From assembly GCA_021793535.1 (NCBI GenBank), contig JAJYSO010000053.1:1-8394 (forward strand): DNA of 8,394 nt, given 5' to 3'. The first letter of the stretch is position 1. The number at the start of each line of letters is the position of its first letter. Made by a program: the position numbers and the translations under genes. Positions 1 to 6,678 of this stretch are shown piece by piece. The notes beneath the pieces were generated by a model, which worked only from the letters and a program-made list of their open reading frames with translations, was not told the DNA's origin and did no database searches. Source of the DNA: Bacteroidota bacterium. GTDB taxonomy: Bacteria; Bacteroidota; Bacteroidia; Flavobacteriales; Flavobacteriaceae.

Positions 1-825
1 TTTGGCATTTGCCTTTAGGATTGAATCAATTAAAGAGGAAGTTGTCGTGCCAAAAGGAATTTCGGTGATGGTGAGCACATTTTTTTCTTCGGCATTGATT
101 TTGGCCCGTACCCTTACCTTACCCCCTCGCATCCCGTCATTGTAATCTTCCACATCAATCACTCCTCCGGTTGGAAAATCGGGATAAAGTTTAAAGCGCT
201 TCCCTTGTAAATGTTTGATAGAGGCTTCGATTAATTCGTTAAAGTTGTGCGGTAATATCTTGGTGCTTAAGCCCACGGCAATACCTTCTACTCCCTGGGC
301 CAGAAGCAATGGAAATTTTACAGGAAGCTTTACGGGTTCTTTTTTTCTGCCGTCGTAAGATAATTGCCATTCGGTAACTTTGGGTTCAAAGACTACATGT
401 AGGGCAAATTTTGATAAACGCGCTTCGATATACCGCGGGGCAGCGGCACCATCTCCGGTTAAAATGTTACCCCAGTTCCCCTGCATGTCAATAAGCAGGT
501 CTTTTTGTCCCAATTGTACCAAAGCATCTCCAATGCTGGCATCGCCATGCGGGTGGTATTGCATGGTATGACCAACAATATTGGCCACTTTGTTAAACCG
601 TCCGTCGTCCAAGTCTTTCATGGCGTGCATGATACGACGCTGGACGGGTTTAAAGCCGTCCTCAATCGCTGGTACAGCCCGTTCTAAAATTACATAGGAA
701 GCATAATCCAAGAACCAGTCTTCATACATCCCGGTTACTTTGGTCAACACCTCTTTTTGAGGAGTAGGCTCGGCATTGCCCGGGTTGAAATCTTCTGAAT
801 TTTTGTCGTTTATATTTTCGTTCAT
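1..825 (-). CDS. parC: DNA topoisomerase IV subunit A, N-terminal part (gene runs off left edge)
   Basis: This frame stays open from an ATG at 825-823 down to base 1, giving the first 275 residues; the 3' part lies outside the window. ParC is the DNA-breaking and rejoining subunit of topoisomerase IV, which with ParE unlinks daughter chromosomes in the cytoplasm. The breakage-reunion domain begins near residue 30 (LDYASYVILERAVP at 39-52). The catalytic Arg-Tyr pair is R131-Y132 in GDGAAAPRYIEARLS. YHPHGD (90-95) marks the quinolone-binding helix, and GIAVGLSTKILPHN lies further on. The ATG is preceded 8 nt upstream by AGAGG. No better start exists, and the roughly 30-residue polar N-terminal extension before the domain is plausible. 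It lies 83 bp downstream of parE on the same strand with no clear terminator or -7 box between, so the two are probably co-transcribed. The adjacent ParE favours ParC over GyrA. Confidence 0.93.
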   Translation of the reverse strand, partial: MNENINDKNSEDFNPGNAEPTPQKEVLTKVTGMYEDWFLDYASYVILERAVPAIEDGFKPVQRRIMHAMKDLDDGRFNKVANIVGHTMQYHPHGDASIGDALVQLGQKDLLIDMQGNWGNILTGDGAAAPRYIEARLSKFALHVVFEPKVTEWQLSYDGRKKEPVKLPVKFPLLLAQGVEGIAVGLSTKILPHNFNELIEASIKHLQGKRFKLYPDFPTGGVIDVEDYNDGMRGGKVRVRAKINAEEKNVLTITEIPFGTTTSSLIDSILKANAK

Positions 826-908
826 TGTCTGAACCTCTATTTTGTACTGTTGTTGATGAGTAAAGTTTTTGTTGTGATCAGATTAAAAATGAAAATCGGT
901 CTCTTGGT

Positions 909-2774
909 TTAAGACAGTTGTAGTTCTTCTTCCTTCAGGGTATCCAAATCTGTCCTTAAATTGTCGATGATAAACTCTTGCCGATCCCTCGTATTTTTTC
1001 CCATATAGAATCGCAACATGTCTTCAATCCCCATTTCTTTGTCTAGCAAGACGGGATCCAACCGAATATCTTCTCCGATAAAATACTTAAATTCTTTAGG
1101 CGATATCTCGCCCAATCCTTTGAAACGTGTAATCTCCGGCTTTCCTTTAAGCTTCTTGATCGCCGCTCTTTTTTCTTCCTCTGAGTAACAATAAATCGTT
1201 TCTTTTTTATCCCGTACCCTGAATAAAGGAGTTTCCAGTATATACAAATGCCCCTCTTTAATAACCTCGGGAAAAAATTGGAGAAAGAAAGTGATGAGCA
1301 GCAATCGAATATGCATCCCGTCTACATCGGCATCCGTTGCAATTACAATGTTGTTATAGCGCAAGTCTTCGATGGAGTCCTCGATGTTTAAAGCCGCTTG
1401 TAGCAAATTAAACTCCTCATTTTCGTATACAATTTTCTTGCTCAGCCCATAACTGTTCAAGGGTTTTCCTTTTAAACTGAAAACTGCTTGTGTCTTGACG
1501 TTTCGGGATTTAGTGATGCTTCCGCTGGCTGAATCGCCTTCGGTGATAAACAAAGTACTGTCCAAGTGCCCCTCTTTGCTGGTGTCGTTTAAGTGAATTC
1601 TACAGTCTCGTAATTTTTTATTGTGTAAACTCACCTGTTTAGCTCTTTTTCGAGCCAACTTCCTAATGCCGGAAAGTTCTTTACGCTCCCGTTCGGCTGA
1701 TAAAATTTTTCGTTGCAGTTTTTCGGCCACTTCTTCGTGACGGTGCAGGTAATTGTCCAGATTTTTTTTAATAAAATCTATCACATAGGTGCGCACCGTG
1801 GGCAGCCCTCCTCCCATCTCTGTCGAACCTAATTTGGTCTTGGTCTGACTCTCAAAAACAGGCTCCATTACCTTGATGCTGATGGCGGCCACTATGGATT
1901 TGCGAATATCGCTCGGGTTGAAGTTCTTTTCGTAAAATTCGCGTACTGTTTTGATCAGCGCCTCTCGGAAGGCATTTTGATGCGTACCGCCTTGGGTGGT
2001 GTGTTGACCGTTGACAAAAGAATGGTATTCTTCGCTATATTGTGTGCGGCTATAGGTAAGGGCAACTTCGATATCGTTGCCTTTTAGGTGGATAATGGGG
2101 AAAAGCCGTTCTTCCTCTTTAATGGTTTCTCCTAGCAGATCCTTTAGCCCCTCTTCGGAATAATATTTTTCTCCGTTAAAGGAGATGGTCAATCCCGGAT
2201 TTAAAAAAACGTAGTTCTTCAAAAGGTGTTCTACGTATTCGTGTCGGTATTTGTAATTTTTAAAAATCTCTTCATCGGGAATAAAGGTTACCTTGGTCCC
2301 CTTTCGGCGCGTAGTTTCTTCCAATCTTTCCTGATGGATCAAATCCCCACGATTGAATTCTGCAGATACCGAAACACCTTCTCGGGTGGATTCTACTCTG
2401 AAATAAGAAGAAAGCGCATTTACCGCTTTGGTCCCCACTCCATTCAGTCCGACAGACTTTTTAAAGGCTTTGGTATCGTATTTTCCACCGGTATTCATTT
2501 TGGAGACCACATCCACTACTTTTCCCAAGGGAATGCCCCTGCCGTAATCTCGGACGATCACTCTTGGACCCTGAATTGAGATGTCAATGGTTTTGCCCGC
2601 TCCCATCACATATTCATCGATGGAGTTGTCAATTACTTCTTTCAACAAAATATAGATTCCGTCATCCGCTGTTGAGCCGTCCCCTAATTTTCCAATATAC
2701 ATTCCTGGACGCATACGAATATGTTCTTTCCAGTCTAATGAACGTATGTTCTCCTCTGTGTATTTTGCTGCCAT
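909..2774 (-). CDS. parE: DNA topoisomerase IV subunit B
   Basis: This 621-residue protein is the ATPase subunit of topoisomerase IV, a type IIA enzyme acting with ParC to decatenate chromosomes. The GHKL ATPase domain comes first: EVIDNSIDE at 46-54, with E46 as general base and N50 as Mg ligand, then RDYGRGIP at 75-82 and GLNGVGTKAVNALS at 109-122. The transducer domain carries the QTK motif (Q310-T311-K312), where the lysine contacts the ATP phosphate. The TOPRIM domain shows EGDSAS at 412-417 and DADVDG at 481-486, the acidic Mg-binding residues of the cleavage centre. RFKGLGEI (550-557) and a GyrB/ParE C-terminal segment near RFYMG (588-592) follow. The length fits ParE or a short GyrB; the parC neighbour supports ParE. 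The ATG start directly precedes the expected KYTEENIRSLDWKEHIRMRPG region. A well-formed promoter lies about 40 bp upstream. Confidence 0.96.
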   Translation of the reverse strand: MAAKYTEENIRSLDWKEHIRMRPGMYIGKLGDGSTADDGIYILLKEVIDNSIDEYVMGAGKTIDISIQGPRVIVRDYGRGIPLGKVVDVVSKMNTGGKYDTKAFKKSVGLNGVGTKAVNALSSYFRVESTREGVSVSAEFNRGDLIHQERLEETTRRKGTKVTFIPDEEIFKNYKYRHEYVEHLLKNYVFLNPGLTISFNGEKYYSEEGLKDLLGETIKEEERLFPIIHLKGNDIEVALTYSRTQYSEEYHSFVNGQHTTQGGTHQNAFREALIKTVREFYEKNFNPSDIRKSIVAAISIKVMEPVFESQTKTKLGSTEMGGGLPTVRTYVIDFIKKNLDNYLHRHEEVAEKLQRKILSAERERKELSGIRKLARKRAKQVSLHNKKLRDCRIHLNDTSKEGHLDSTLFITEGDSASGSITKSRNVKTQAVFSLKGKPLNSYGLSKKIVYENEEFNLLQAALNIEDSIEDLRYNNIVIATDADVDGMHIRLLLITFFLQFFPEVIKEGHLYILETPLFRVRDKKETIYCYSEEEKRAAIKKLKGKPEITRFKGLGEISPKEFKYFIGEDIRLDPVLLDKEMGIEDMLRFYMGKNTRDRQEFIIDNLRTDLDTLKEEELQLS

Positions 2775-2811
2775 AATCTACTGTTAATCCACCAATATAA
2801 AAGCTACGGGG

Positions 2812-2848
2812 CAAATATAAAAGAAGAAGGAAGAAACTTATTCACAAA
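2812..2848 (-). promoter_or_regulatory. Probable parE promoter (Bacteroidetes type)
   Basis: Read on the minus strand, TATATTTG (2819-2812) matches the Bacteroidetes -7 consensus TAnnTTTG exactly. A TTTG at 2848-2845 could serve as the -33 element, although the spacer of about 25 bp is longer than usual. Transcription would start near 2805, leaving a leader of about 30 nt before the parE ATG. The -7 match is seen directly; promoter activity is inferred. Confidence 0.55.
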
Positions 2849-2872
2849 GTTATTAAAAGATGCACCTTTTTC

Positions 2873-2911
2873 AAGCGGCTTTCTAGGAGGTGAAGTTGAA
2901 AAAAGCAGCTT
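2873..2911 (+). promoter_or_regulatory. Hairpin with a full Shine-Dalgarno sequence in its loop
   Basis: Bases 2873-2882 (AAGCGGCTTT) can pair with 2902-2911 (AAAGCAGCTT), giving nine base pairs with one G-A mismatch. The 19-nt loop contains AGGAGGTGA (2885-2893), a nine-base complement of the usual 16S rRNA 3' end, and then TTG at 2896 at ideal start-codon spacing. Each arm is also itself a short palindrome, AAGCnGCTT. As RNA it could be a translational control element for a short reading frame upstream of the acetyltransferase gene. As DNA it could be a paired operator between the divergent parE and acetyltransferase genes. The pairing is seen; any function is inferred, and a chance origin is possible. 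Confidence 0.3.
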
Positions 2912-2961
2912 ATAAATTTCTTTTCCTGCAACATTGCCCCTACATTTACAATACACTTTAA
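2896..2961 (+). CDS. Possible 21-residue leader peptide (speculative)
   Basis: A TTG codon sits 5 nt after GGAGG and opens a frame of 21 codons, ending in TAA at 2959-2961, 18 bp before the acetyltransferase ATG. The peptide would read KKAAYKFLFLQHCPYIYNTL after the initiator: basic, then hydrophobic and aromatic. It resembles nothing I can name. The only real support is the strong Shine-Dalgarno sequence, which the confidently called genes here mostly lack. Against it are the TTG start, the very short length, and a -7-like box at 2941 inside the frame that would produce a transcript without it. Treat it as a hypothesis. Confidence 0.15.
   Translation: MKKAAYKFLFLQHCPYIYNTL
2941..2948 (+). 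promoter_or_regulatory. Candidate -7 box for the GNAT acetyltransferase gene
   Basis: TACATTTA differs from the Bacteroidetes -7 consensus TAnnTTTG only in its last base. It would place the transcript start near 2955, about 25 nt before the ATG, similar to the leaders inferred for other genes here. No clear TTG or TTTG element lies at the -33 position, only TTTC around 2917-2920. Confidence 0.35.
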
Positions 2962-2979
2962 CCTTTTGTTCGGATAACC

Positions 2980-3483
2980 ATGGAAATCACCTTTAAAAAA
3001 GCCGCCAAAGCTGATATTGAGCTCCTTTTACAAGTTTTAAAGGGGGCCGCGCAAAAGATCTCCAAAAAGGGAGTCGATCATTGGCAATACTGGATTGATC
3101 CGCCGATAGAGAAAATAAGTTGGGTAAAAGAGGGGATTGAAAATGGAGAATATTTCTTTATGAGTCATAGGGGTGATCCGCTTGGAATCATTCGCATTAT
3201 GGACCAAGATCTGGTATATTGGTCCGCATCCCAAAATCGGGAACGGGCCAAATACATTCATTCGCTTGTTATTTTTGAGGCCCATAATGGAAAAGGAATC
3301 GGTCAAAAAGTAATCGATGCTGTCGCATCCCTTGCTAGAAAAGAGGGTTGCTTATACCTCAGGTTGGATTGTGATGCCAATAATTCCAAGCTGTGCCAGT
3401 ATTATGAAAAACAAGGATTTACAAAAGTGATGACCAAGCGCTTTCCGTATTCGATCAACAAATTGTACGAACGAGAAGCATAA
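2980..3483 (+). CDS. GNAT-family N-acetyltransferase, substrate unknown
   Basis: This 167-residue cytoplasmic protein is predicted to transfer an acetyl group from acetyl-CoA to an amine. The acetyl-CoA-binding motif A is clear: KYIHSLVIFEAHNGKGIG at 91-108, where the NGKGIG turn corresponds to the family's Q/R-x-x-G-x-G/A pyrophosphate loop, followed by the helix through residue 123. Motif B appears as LRLDCDANNSKLCQYYEKQGF in the 127-147 region, with the Tyr often serving as general acid. The N-terminal part contains KKGVDHWQYW at 29-38, probably part of the substrate-binding side. The length is normal for a single GNAT domain. The ATG at 2980 is the natural start, directly before the first beta strand (ITFKKAA). 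It converges with the metallopeptidase gene 17 bp downstream, and its stop is TAA. Nothing in the context points to a substrate. Confidence 0.85.
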   Translation: MEITFKKAAKADIELLLQVLKGAAQKISKKGVDHWQYWIDPPIEKISWVKEGIENGEYFFMSHRGDPLGIIRIMDQDLVYWSASQNRERAKYIHSLVIFEAHNGKGIGQKVIDAVASLARKEGCLYLRLDCDANNSKLCQYYEKQGFTKVMTKRFPYSINKLYEREA

Positions 3484-3500
3484 GGCTTCCCTTCTCCTTG

Positions 3501-4589
3501 TCAATCGAAATAAGAAAAGGTTTCTCCTTTTCGGATCGCTAACAAACTCTCGTATATCAGTTGGATCAGTGCTTCCACATCTTCCCGATGCACCATCTCC
3601 ACGGTGGTGTGCATATAGCGTAACGGGAGGGAGATCAAGGCTGAAGGCACCCCGTGATCACTATAGGCAAAGGCATCGGTATCCGTACCGGTTGATCGGC
3701 TGCTGGCTGCTCGTTGGAAAGGAATTTTTTTAGCTACTGCCGTTTGTATCAACAACTCCCTTAATTTTTGTTGCACGGCGGGAGCGTAGGTAATTACCGG
3801 ACCTGCTCCGATTCGGGTTTCTCCTTGTACTTTTTTATCGATCATCGGCGTGGTGGTATCATGGCATACGTCGGTTACAATGGCAACGTCTGGTTTCAAC
3901 CGGCGACTGATCATCTCTGCTCCTCTAAGCCCTACTTCCTCTTGAACAGAATTGGTAATGTATAGGCCGAAAGGCAGTTTCTGACCATTTTCTTTTAGTA
4001 AACGGGCTACTTGCGCAATCATGAATCCCCCCATACGGTTATCAAGTGCTCTACAGACAAATTTATTGTTGTTCATCACAAAAAACTCATCGGGATATGT
4101 AATGACGCAGCCCACATGAATTCCCAAAGCCTCCACTTCTTCTTTGGAACTGCATCCTACGTCGATGAAAATAGTATTGGGTTTGGGGGATTGCTCTCTG
4201 CTTTTTTTTCGGGTGTGAATGGCTGGCCAACCGAATACCCCTTTTACGATGCCTTTATCGGTGTGAATGTCCACCCGTTTTGAAGCGGCAATTTGATGAT
4301 CACTTCCTCCATTGCGGATAACATACAGCAGGCCTTCGTCGGTGATGTAATTGACAAACCACGAAATTTCGTCGGCATGTGCTTCAATGACCACCTTGTA
4401 TGCTTCGTTTGGATTGATGACGCCTACTGCGGTTCCATATGGGTCAGTAATAAAGGTATCCACATAGGGTTTCAAATAGGTCATCCATAATTTTTGCCCT
4501 TTGCTTTCATAGCCCGTTGGGGAAGCGTTATTGAGGTAAGTTTCTAAAAAATCTAAAGATTTTTGATTTAAAATGCTTTTTTTAGCCAT
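3501..4589 (-). CDS. M42-family metallopeptidase (glutamyl aminopeptidase / endoglucanase-like annotation)
   Basis: This 362-residue protein belongs to peptidase family M42, cytosolic two-metal aminopeptidases that usually form large tetrahedral assemblies and trim short peptides. The expected metal-site residues are present: H71 and D73 in EAHADEIS; D183, the bridging ligand, in CRALDNRMGG; E217 (general base) and E218 (ligand) in VQEEVGLRGA; D240 in VTDVCHD; and H327 in RYMHTTVE. The length matches the family, and no signal peptide or membrane segment is seen. Some homologues are annotated as cellulase M or endoglucanase, but the residues here argue for peptidase activity. The ATG is preceded by AT-rich sequence with no Shine-Dalgarno. 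The gene is divergent from the DUF4294 gene over 91 bp and ends in TGA, so its termination depends on RF2, encoded nearby. Confidence 0.92.
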   Translation of the reverse strand: MAKKSILNQKSLDFLETYLNNASPTGYESKGQKLWMTYLKPYVDTFITDPYGTAVGVINPNEAYKVVIEAHADEISWFVNYITDEGLLYVIRNGGSDHQIAASKRVDIHTDKGIVKGVFGWPAIHTRKKSREQSPKPNTIFIDVGCSSKEEVEALGIHVGCVITYPDEFFVMNNNKFVCRALDNRMGGFMIAQVARLLKENGQKLPFGLYITNSVQEEVGLRGAEMISRRLKPDVAIVTDVCHDTTTPMIDKKVQGETRIGAGPVITYAPAVQQKLRELLIQTAVAKKIPFQRAASSRSTGTDTDAFAYSDHGVPSALISLPLRYMHTTVEMVHREDVEALIQLIYESLLAIRKGETFSYFD

Positions 4590-4610
4590 AATTTAACAAG
4601 ATTTGAAGGA

Positions 4611-4649
4611 CTAATTTACACCTATTCATTAATTCTTGGCCTAAATTTG
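4611..4649. promoter_or_regulatory. Possible bidirectional promoter between the M42 and DUF4294 genes
   Basis: On the plus strand TAAATTTG (4642-4649) matches the -7 consensus TAnnTTTG exactly, with TTTA (4615-4618) as a weak -33 box 23 bp upstream. It would drive the DUF4294 gene with a leader of about 25 nt. On the minus strand TAAATTAG (4618-4611) is a weaker -7 box for the peptidase, with TTTA (4645-4642) 23 bp upstream. Each weak -33 box overlaps the opposing -7 box, so the two promoters would interlock. The plus-strand box is the more convincing. Confidence 0.42.
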
Positions 4650-4680
4650 GTGCAGTTTTTGATTTGATAGTAACGAGCAA

Positions 4681-5415
4681 GTGGTAAGGACCTTTATAAA
4701 TATCGCCTTTATAGTCTTCTCTTGTTGGGATTTTGTGCAAGCACAAACCTTTAAGAATCTCTCGCAAGAGCCTCTTGAAATCCAACCCCCGACAAGAGAG
4801 GTAAGCCTTCCTATGCATCAAAAATACGATTCTGCAAGCTATACACAGGAAAACCTGGATAGTGTACAGCACCTTGCCAAAGTAGTCATTATCTCTCCTT
4901 TTCAGTTCAATACCAAAGAAGAGCGCAGGCAGTACCTTATTTTGCGTTACAAGACCCGAAAGGTGTGGCCCTATGCTGTTTTGGCTGCCAAGCGATTGGA
5001 AACGCTCCGGAGCCGATTGGATTCGCTGGATACTAAAAAAGAAAAAGCTGCTTACACCCGACGTGTTCAGCGTTTTATGGAGGATGAGTTTAAAGATCAG
5101 CTGAAAAAGTTGACCCGAACCGAGGGGCAAATCTTAGTAAAATTGCTGTACCGTCAGACCGGGGATTCCACTTTTGATATTATCAAGGACCTGCGCTCGG
5201 GATTTCGGGCATTTCGTTACAATTTAACGGCGGGTGTTTTTACGATCTCCTTAAAAAGGGAATACGATCCTCTTGAGGTGAAAGAGGATTACATTATCGA
5301 GCATATCTTGCAGTGGGCCTTCCAACACAATCAACTCGAGAAACAGGATTCTGCCATTGAAATTGATTATGAAGAACTGATGGAGAAATGGGGTAATCAA
5401 GATTTATTTGATTGA
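4681..5415 (+). CDS. DUF4294 protein, secreted or periplasmic, function unknown
   Basis: This 244-residue protein has an N-terminal signal peptide: R3, then a hydrophobic run FINIAFIVFSCWDFV (5-19), with likely cleavage after the QA of VQAQ, near residue 21. It is therefore probably exported to the periplasm; no lipobox Cys is evident. Residues 75-220 match what I recall of DUF4294, a Bacteroidetes family with no known function: KEERRQYLILRYKTRKVWPYA, SLDTKKEKAAYTRRVQRFM, LKKLTRTEGQILVKLLYRQTG and LRSGFRAFRYN. The region is rich in Lys and Arg and mostly helical in character, with acidic patches at the C-terminus. The start is GTG at 4681: an in-frame TGA at 4660 blocks extension, and the next ATG (codon 45) would lose the signal peptide. 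The gene is divergent from the M42 peptidase gene and is followed after 109 bp by prfB, which has its own promoter. It ends in TGA. Confidence 0.8.
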   Translation: MVRTFINIAFIVFSCWDFVQAQTFKNLSQEPLEIQPPTREVSLPMHQKYDSASYTQENLDSVQHLAKVVIISPFQFNTKEERRQYLILRYKTRKVWPYAVLAAKRLETLRSRLDSLDTKKEKAAYTRRVQRFMEDEFKDQLKKLTRTEGQILVKLLYRQTGDSTFDIIKDLRSGFRAFRYNLTAGVFTISLKREYDPLEVKEDYIIEHILQWAFQHNQLEKQDSAIEIDYEELMEKWGNQDLFD

Positions 5416-5473
5416 CCTCTCCGCTCTTTTACCTTGAAAAGCATCCCCCTTAAAATTTATCTGTCCAAAATTT

Positions 5474-5502
5474 TTTAGAAGTATGGATTAACCCTAATTT
5501 TG
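5474..5502 (+). promoter_or_regulatory. Probable prfB promoter (Bacteroidetes type)
   Basis: TAATTTTG (5495-5502) is an exact match to TAnnTTTG, with a T-rich TTTA (5474-5477) 17 bp upstream as a weak -33 box. Transcription would start near 5508, giving a short leader of about 15-20 nt of almost pure A and G before the prfB ATG at 5525. Activity is inferred from sequence only. Confidence 0.5.
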
Positions 5503-5524
5503 CAAACTCAAAAAAGAATAGAAT

Positions 5525-6623
5525 ATGATACACCAAGATGCGCTGGATACTTTAAAAGAACGTATAACTGCCTTAAGACAGTATCTTTGACGTCGATGGG
5601 AAGAAGATAGAGATTGCCAACGAAGAAGAAAAAACCTTTGCCCCCGATTTTTGGGATGATCCTAAACAAGCAGAGAAAACCCTCAAGCACCTCAGTGGAT
5701 TAAAAAAATGGGTGGATGATTACCAGAAAGCGGAGACTTTATATGAGGATTTGGAAGTTATCTATGAGTTTTATCAAGAAGGAGAATCTACAGAGGCTGA
5801 TGTACAATCTCGTTATGATAAAGTAACCAAACAGGTTGAGCAGCTCGAGTTTAAGAATATGCTCTCCAACGAAGGAGACGAATTGACAGCGGTCCTTCAA
5901 ATTACCGCAGGTGCTGGAGGAACGGAGAGTTGTGACTTTGCCGCCATGCTGATGCGGATGTATGTCATGTGGGCGGAAAAGCACGGTTATACCATCAAAG
6001 AACTCAATTACCAGACCGGTGATGTGGCTGGTGTGAAAACAGTGACTTTGGAAGTTGATGGCGACTATGCTTTTGGATGGCTAAAGGGCGAGAATGGCGT
6101 CCATCGCTTGGTCCGGATTTCTCCTTTCGACAGTAATGGAAAACGACACACTTCCTTTGCTTCGGTTTATGTGTATCCACTAGCGGATGATTCCATTGAA
6201 ATTGTGGTCAATCCAGCGGATATTCGTTGGGAGACCATGCGCTCCTCGGGTGCTGGAGGACAGCATGTTAATAAGGTAGAGACTGCGGTTCGTCTCCATC
6301 ACAGCCCAACAGGGATCGTAATTGAAAACTCCGAAACCCGATCGCAATTGGAGAATAAAGAAAAGGCCATGCAAATGCTCAAATCCCAATTGTATGAAAT
6401 AGAGCTTAAAAAGCGACAGGAAGCCCGAGATGAAATTGAGGCTGGAAAAAAAGCCATTGAATGGGGTTCTCAAATTAGAAATTACGTCATGCACCCCTAT
6501 CATCTGGTAAAAGATGTGCGTACCAATGAAGAAACAGGAAATGTCGATGCTGTTTTGGATGGTGATTTGGATGACTTCTTAAAAGCTTATCTCATGATGA
6601 TGGGGCAAAAAGAGGAAGCATAA
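5525..6623 (+). CDS. prfB: Peptide chain release factor 2, with programmed +1 frameshift at codon 22
   Basis: RF2 recognises UGA and UAA stop codons in the ribosomal A site and triggers release of the peptide. The zero frame runs from ATG 5525 through 21 codons (start MIHQDALDTLKER, end LRQYL) to TGA at 5588-5590. Skipping base 5588 continues as LDVDGKKIEIA in the +1 frame to TAA at 6621-6623. The joined protein is 365 residues, the same length as E. coli RF2. The stop-codon-reading tripeptide SPF is at 199-201 (RISPFDSNGKRH) and the catalytic GGQ at 244-246 (SSGAGGQHVNK). The residue corresponding to E. coli position 246 is Ser, the kind of small residue found in active RF2s, rather than the less active Thr of E. 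coli K-12. No Shine-Dalgarno precedes the ATG. This is not a pseudogene. A start at GTG 5712 would drop 62 residues of domain 1 and should not be used. Confidence 0.96.
5576..5591 (+). promoter_or_regulatory. prfB programmed +1 frameshift site (autoregulatory)
   Basis: TAT CTT TGA C (5582-5591) is identical to the E. coli prfB recoding core. When RF2 is scarce, the ribosome pauses at TGA and tRNA-Leu slips from CUU to UUU, so translation continues at GAC; when RF2 is abundant, translation stops after 21 residues. The C after TGA makes a weak termination context, as expected. In E. coli a Shine-Dalgarno-like AGGGGG lies just upstream and stimulates slipping. Here the aligned bases are AGACAG (5576-5581), only three of six identical, so the stimulator is degraded. 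Confidence 0.93.
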
Positions 6624-6629
6624 TAGCGC

Positions 6630-6655
6630 TTGATTTCTTTAATTCCCTATCTTTA
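6630..6655 (+). promoter_or_regulatory. Weak candidate promoter for the oxygenase-SUI1 pair
   Basis: In the 55 bp after prfB, TATCTTTA (6648-6655) differs from TAnnTTTG in one base, and TTG (6630-6632) lies 15 bp upstream as a possible -33 element, a slightly short spacer. It would give a leader of about 20 nt. Read-through from prfB is an equally plausible source of expression, since no terminator hairpin is seen in the gap. Confidence 0.33.
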
Positions 6656-6678
6656 TACAAACTTTATAATCTTATAAA

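Noticed and set aside
2226..2776. Two plus-strand frames opposite the 5' half of parE
   Set aside because: They overlap the unmistakable ATPase domain of parE, and their translations show no domain features.
4582..5130. A 182-codon open frame on the minus strand, opposite the DUF4294 gene and ending 8 bp inside the M42 gene
   Set aside because: It is the antisense shadow of a gene with a recognisable family and signal peptide. Its translation is low in complexity and resembles no family.
5427..5442. CTTTT/AAAAG inverted repeat after the DUF4294 gene, as a terminator
   Set aside because: It is five A-T-rich pairs with no following T tract, too weak to call.
5712..6623. prfB read as a shorter gene starting at GTG 5712, or as a broken gene because of the TGA at 5588
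   Set aside because: The CTT-TGA-C recoding site and the restored 365-residue length show a programmed frameshift, not a mutation or an internal start.
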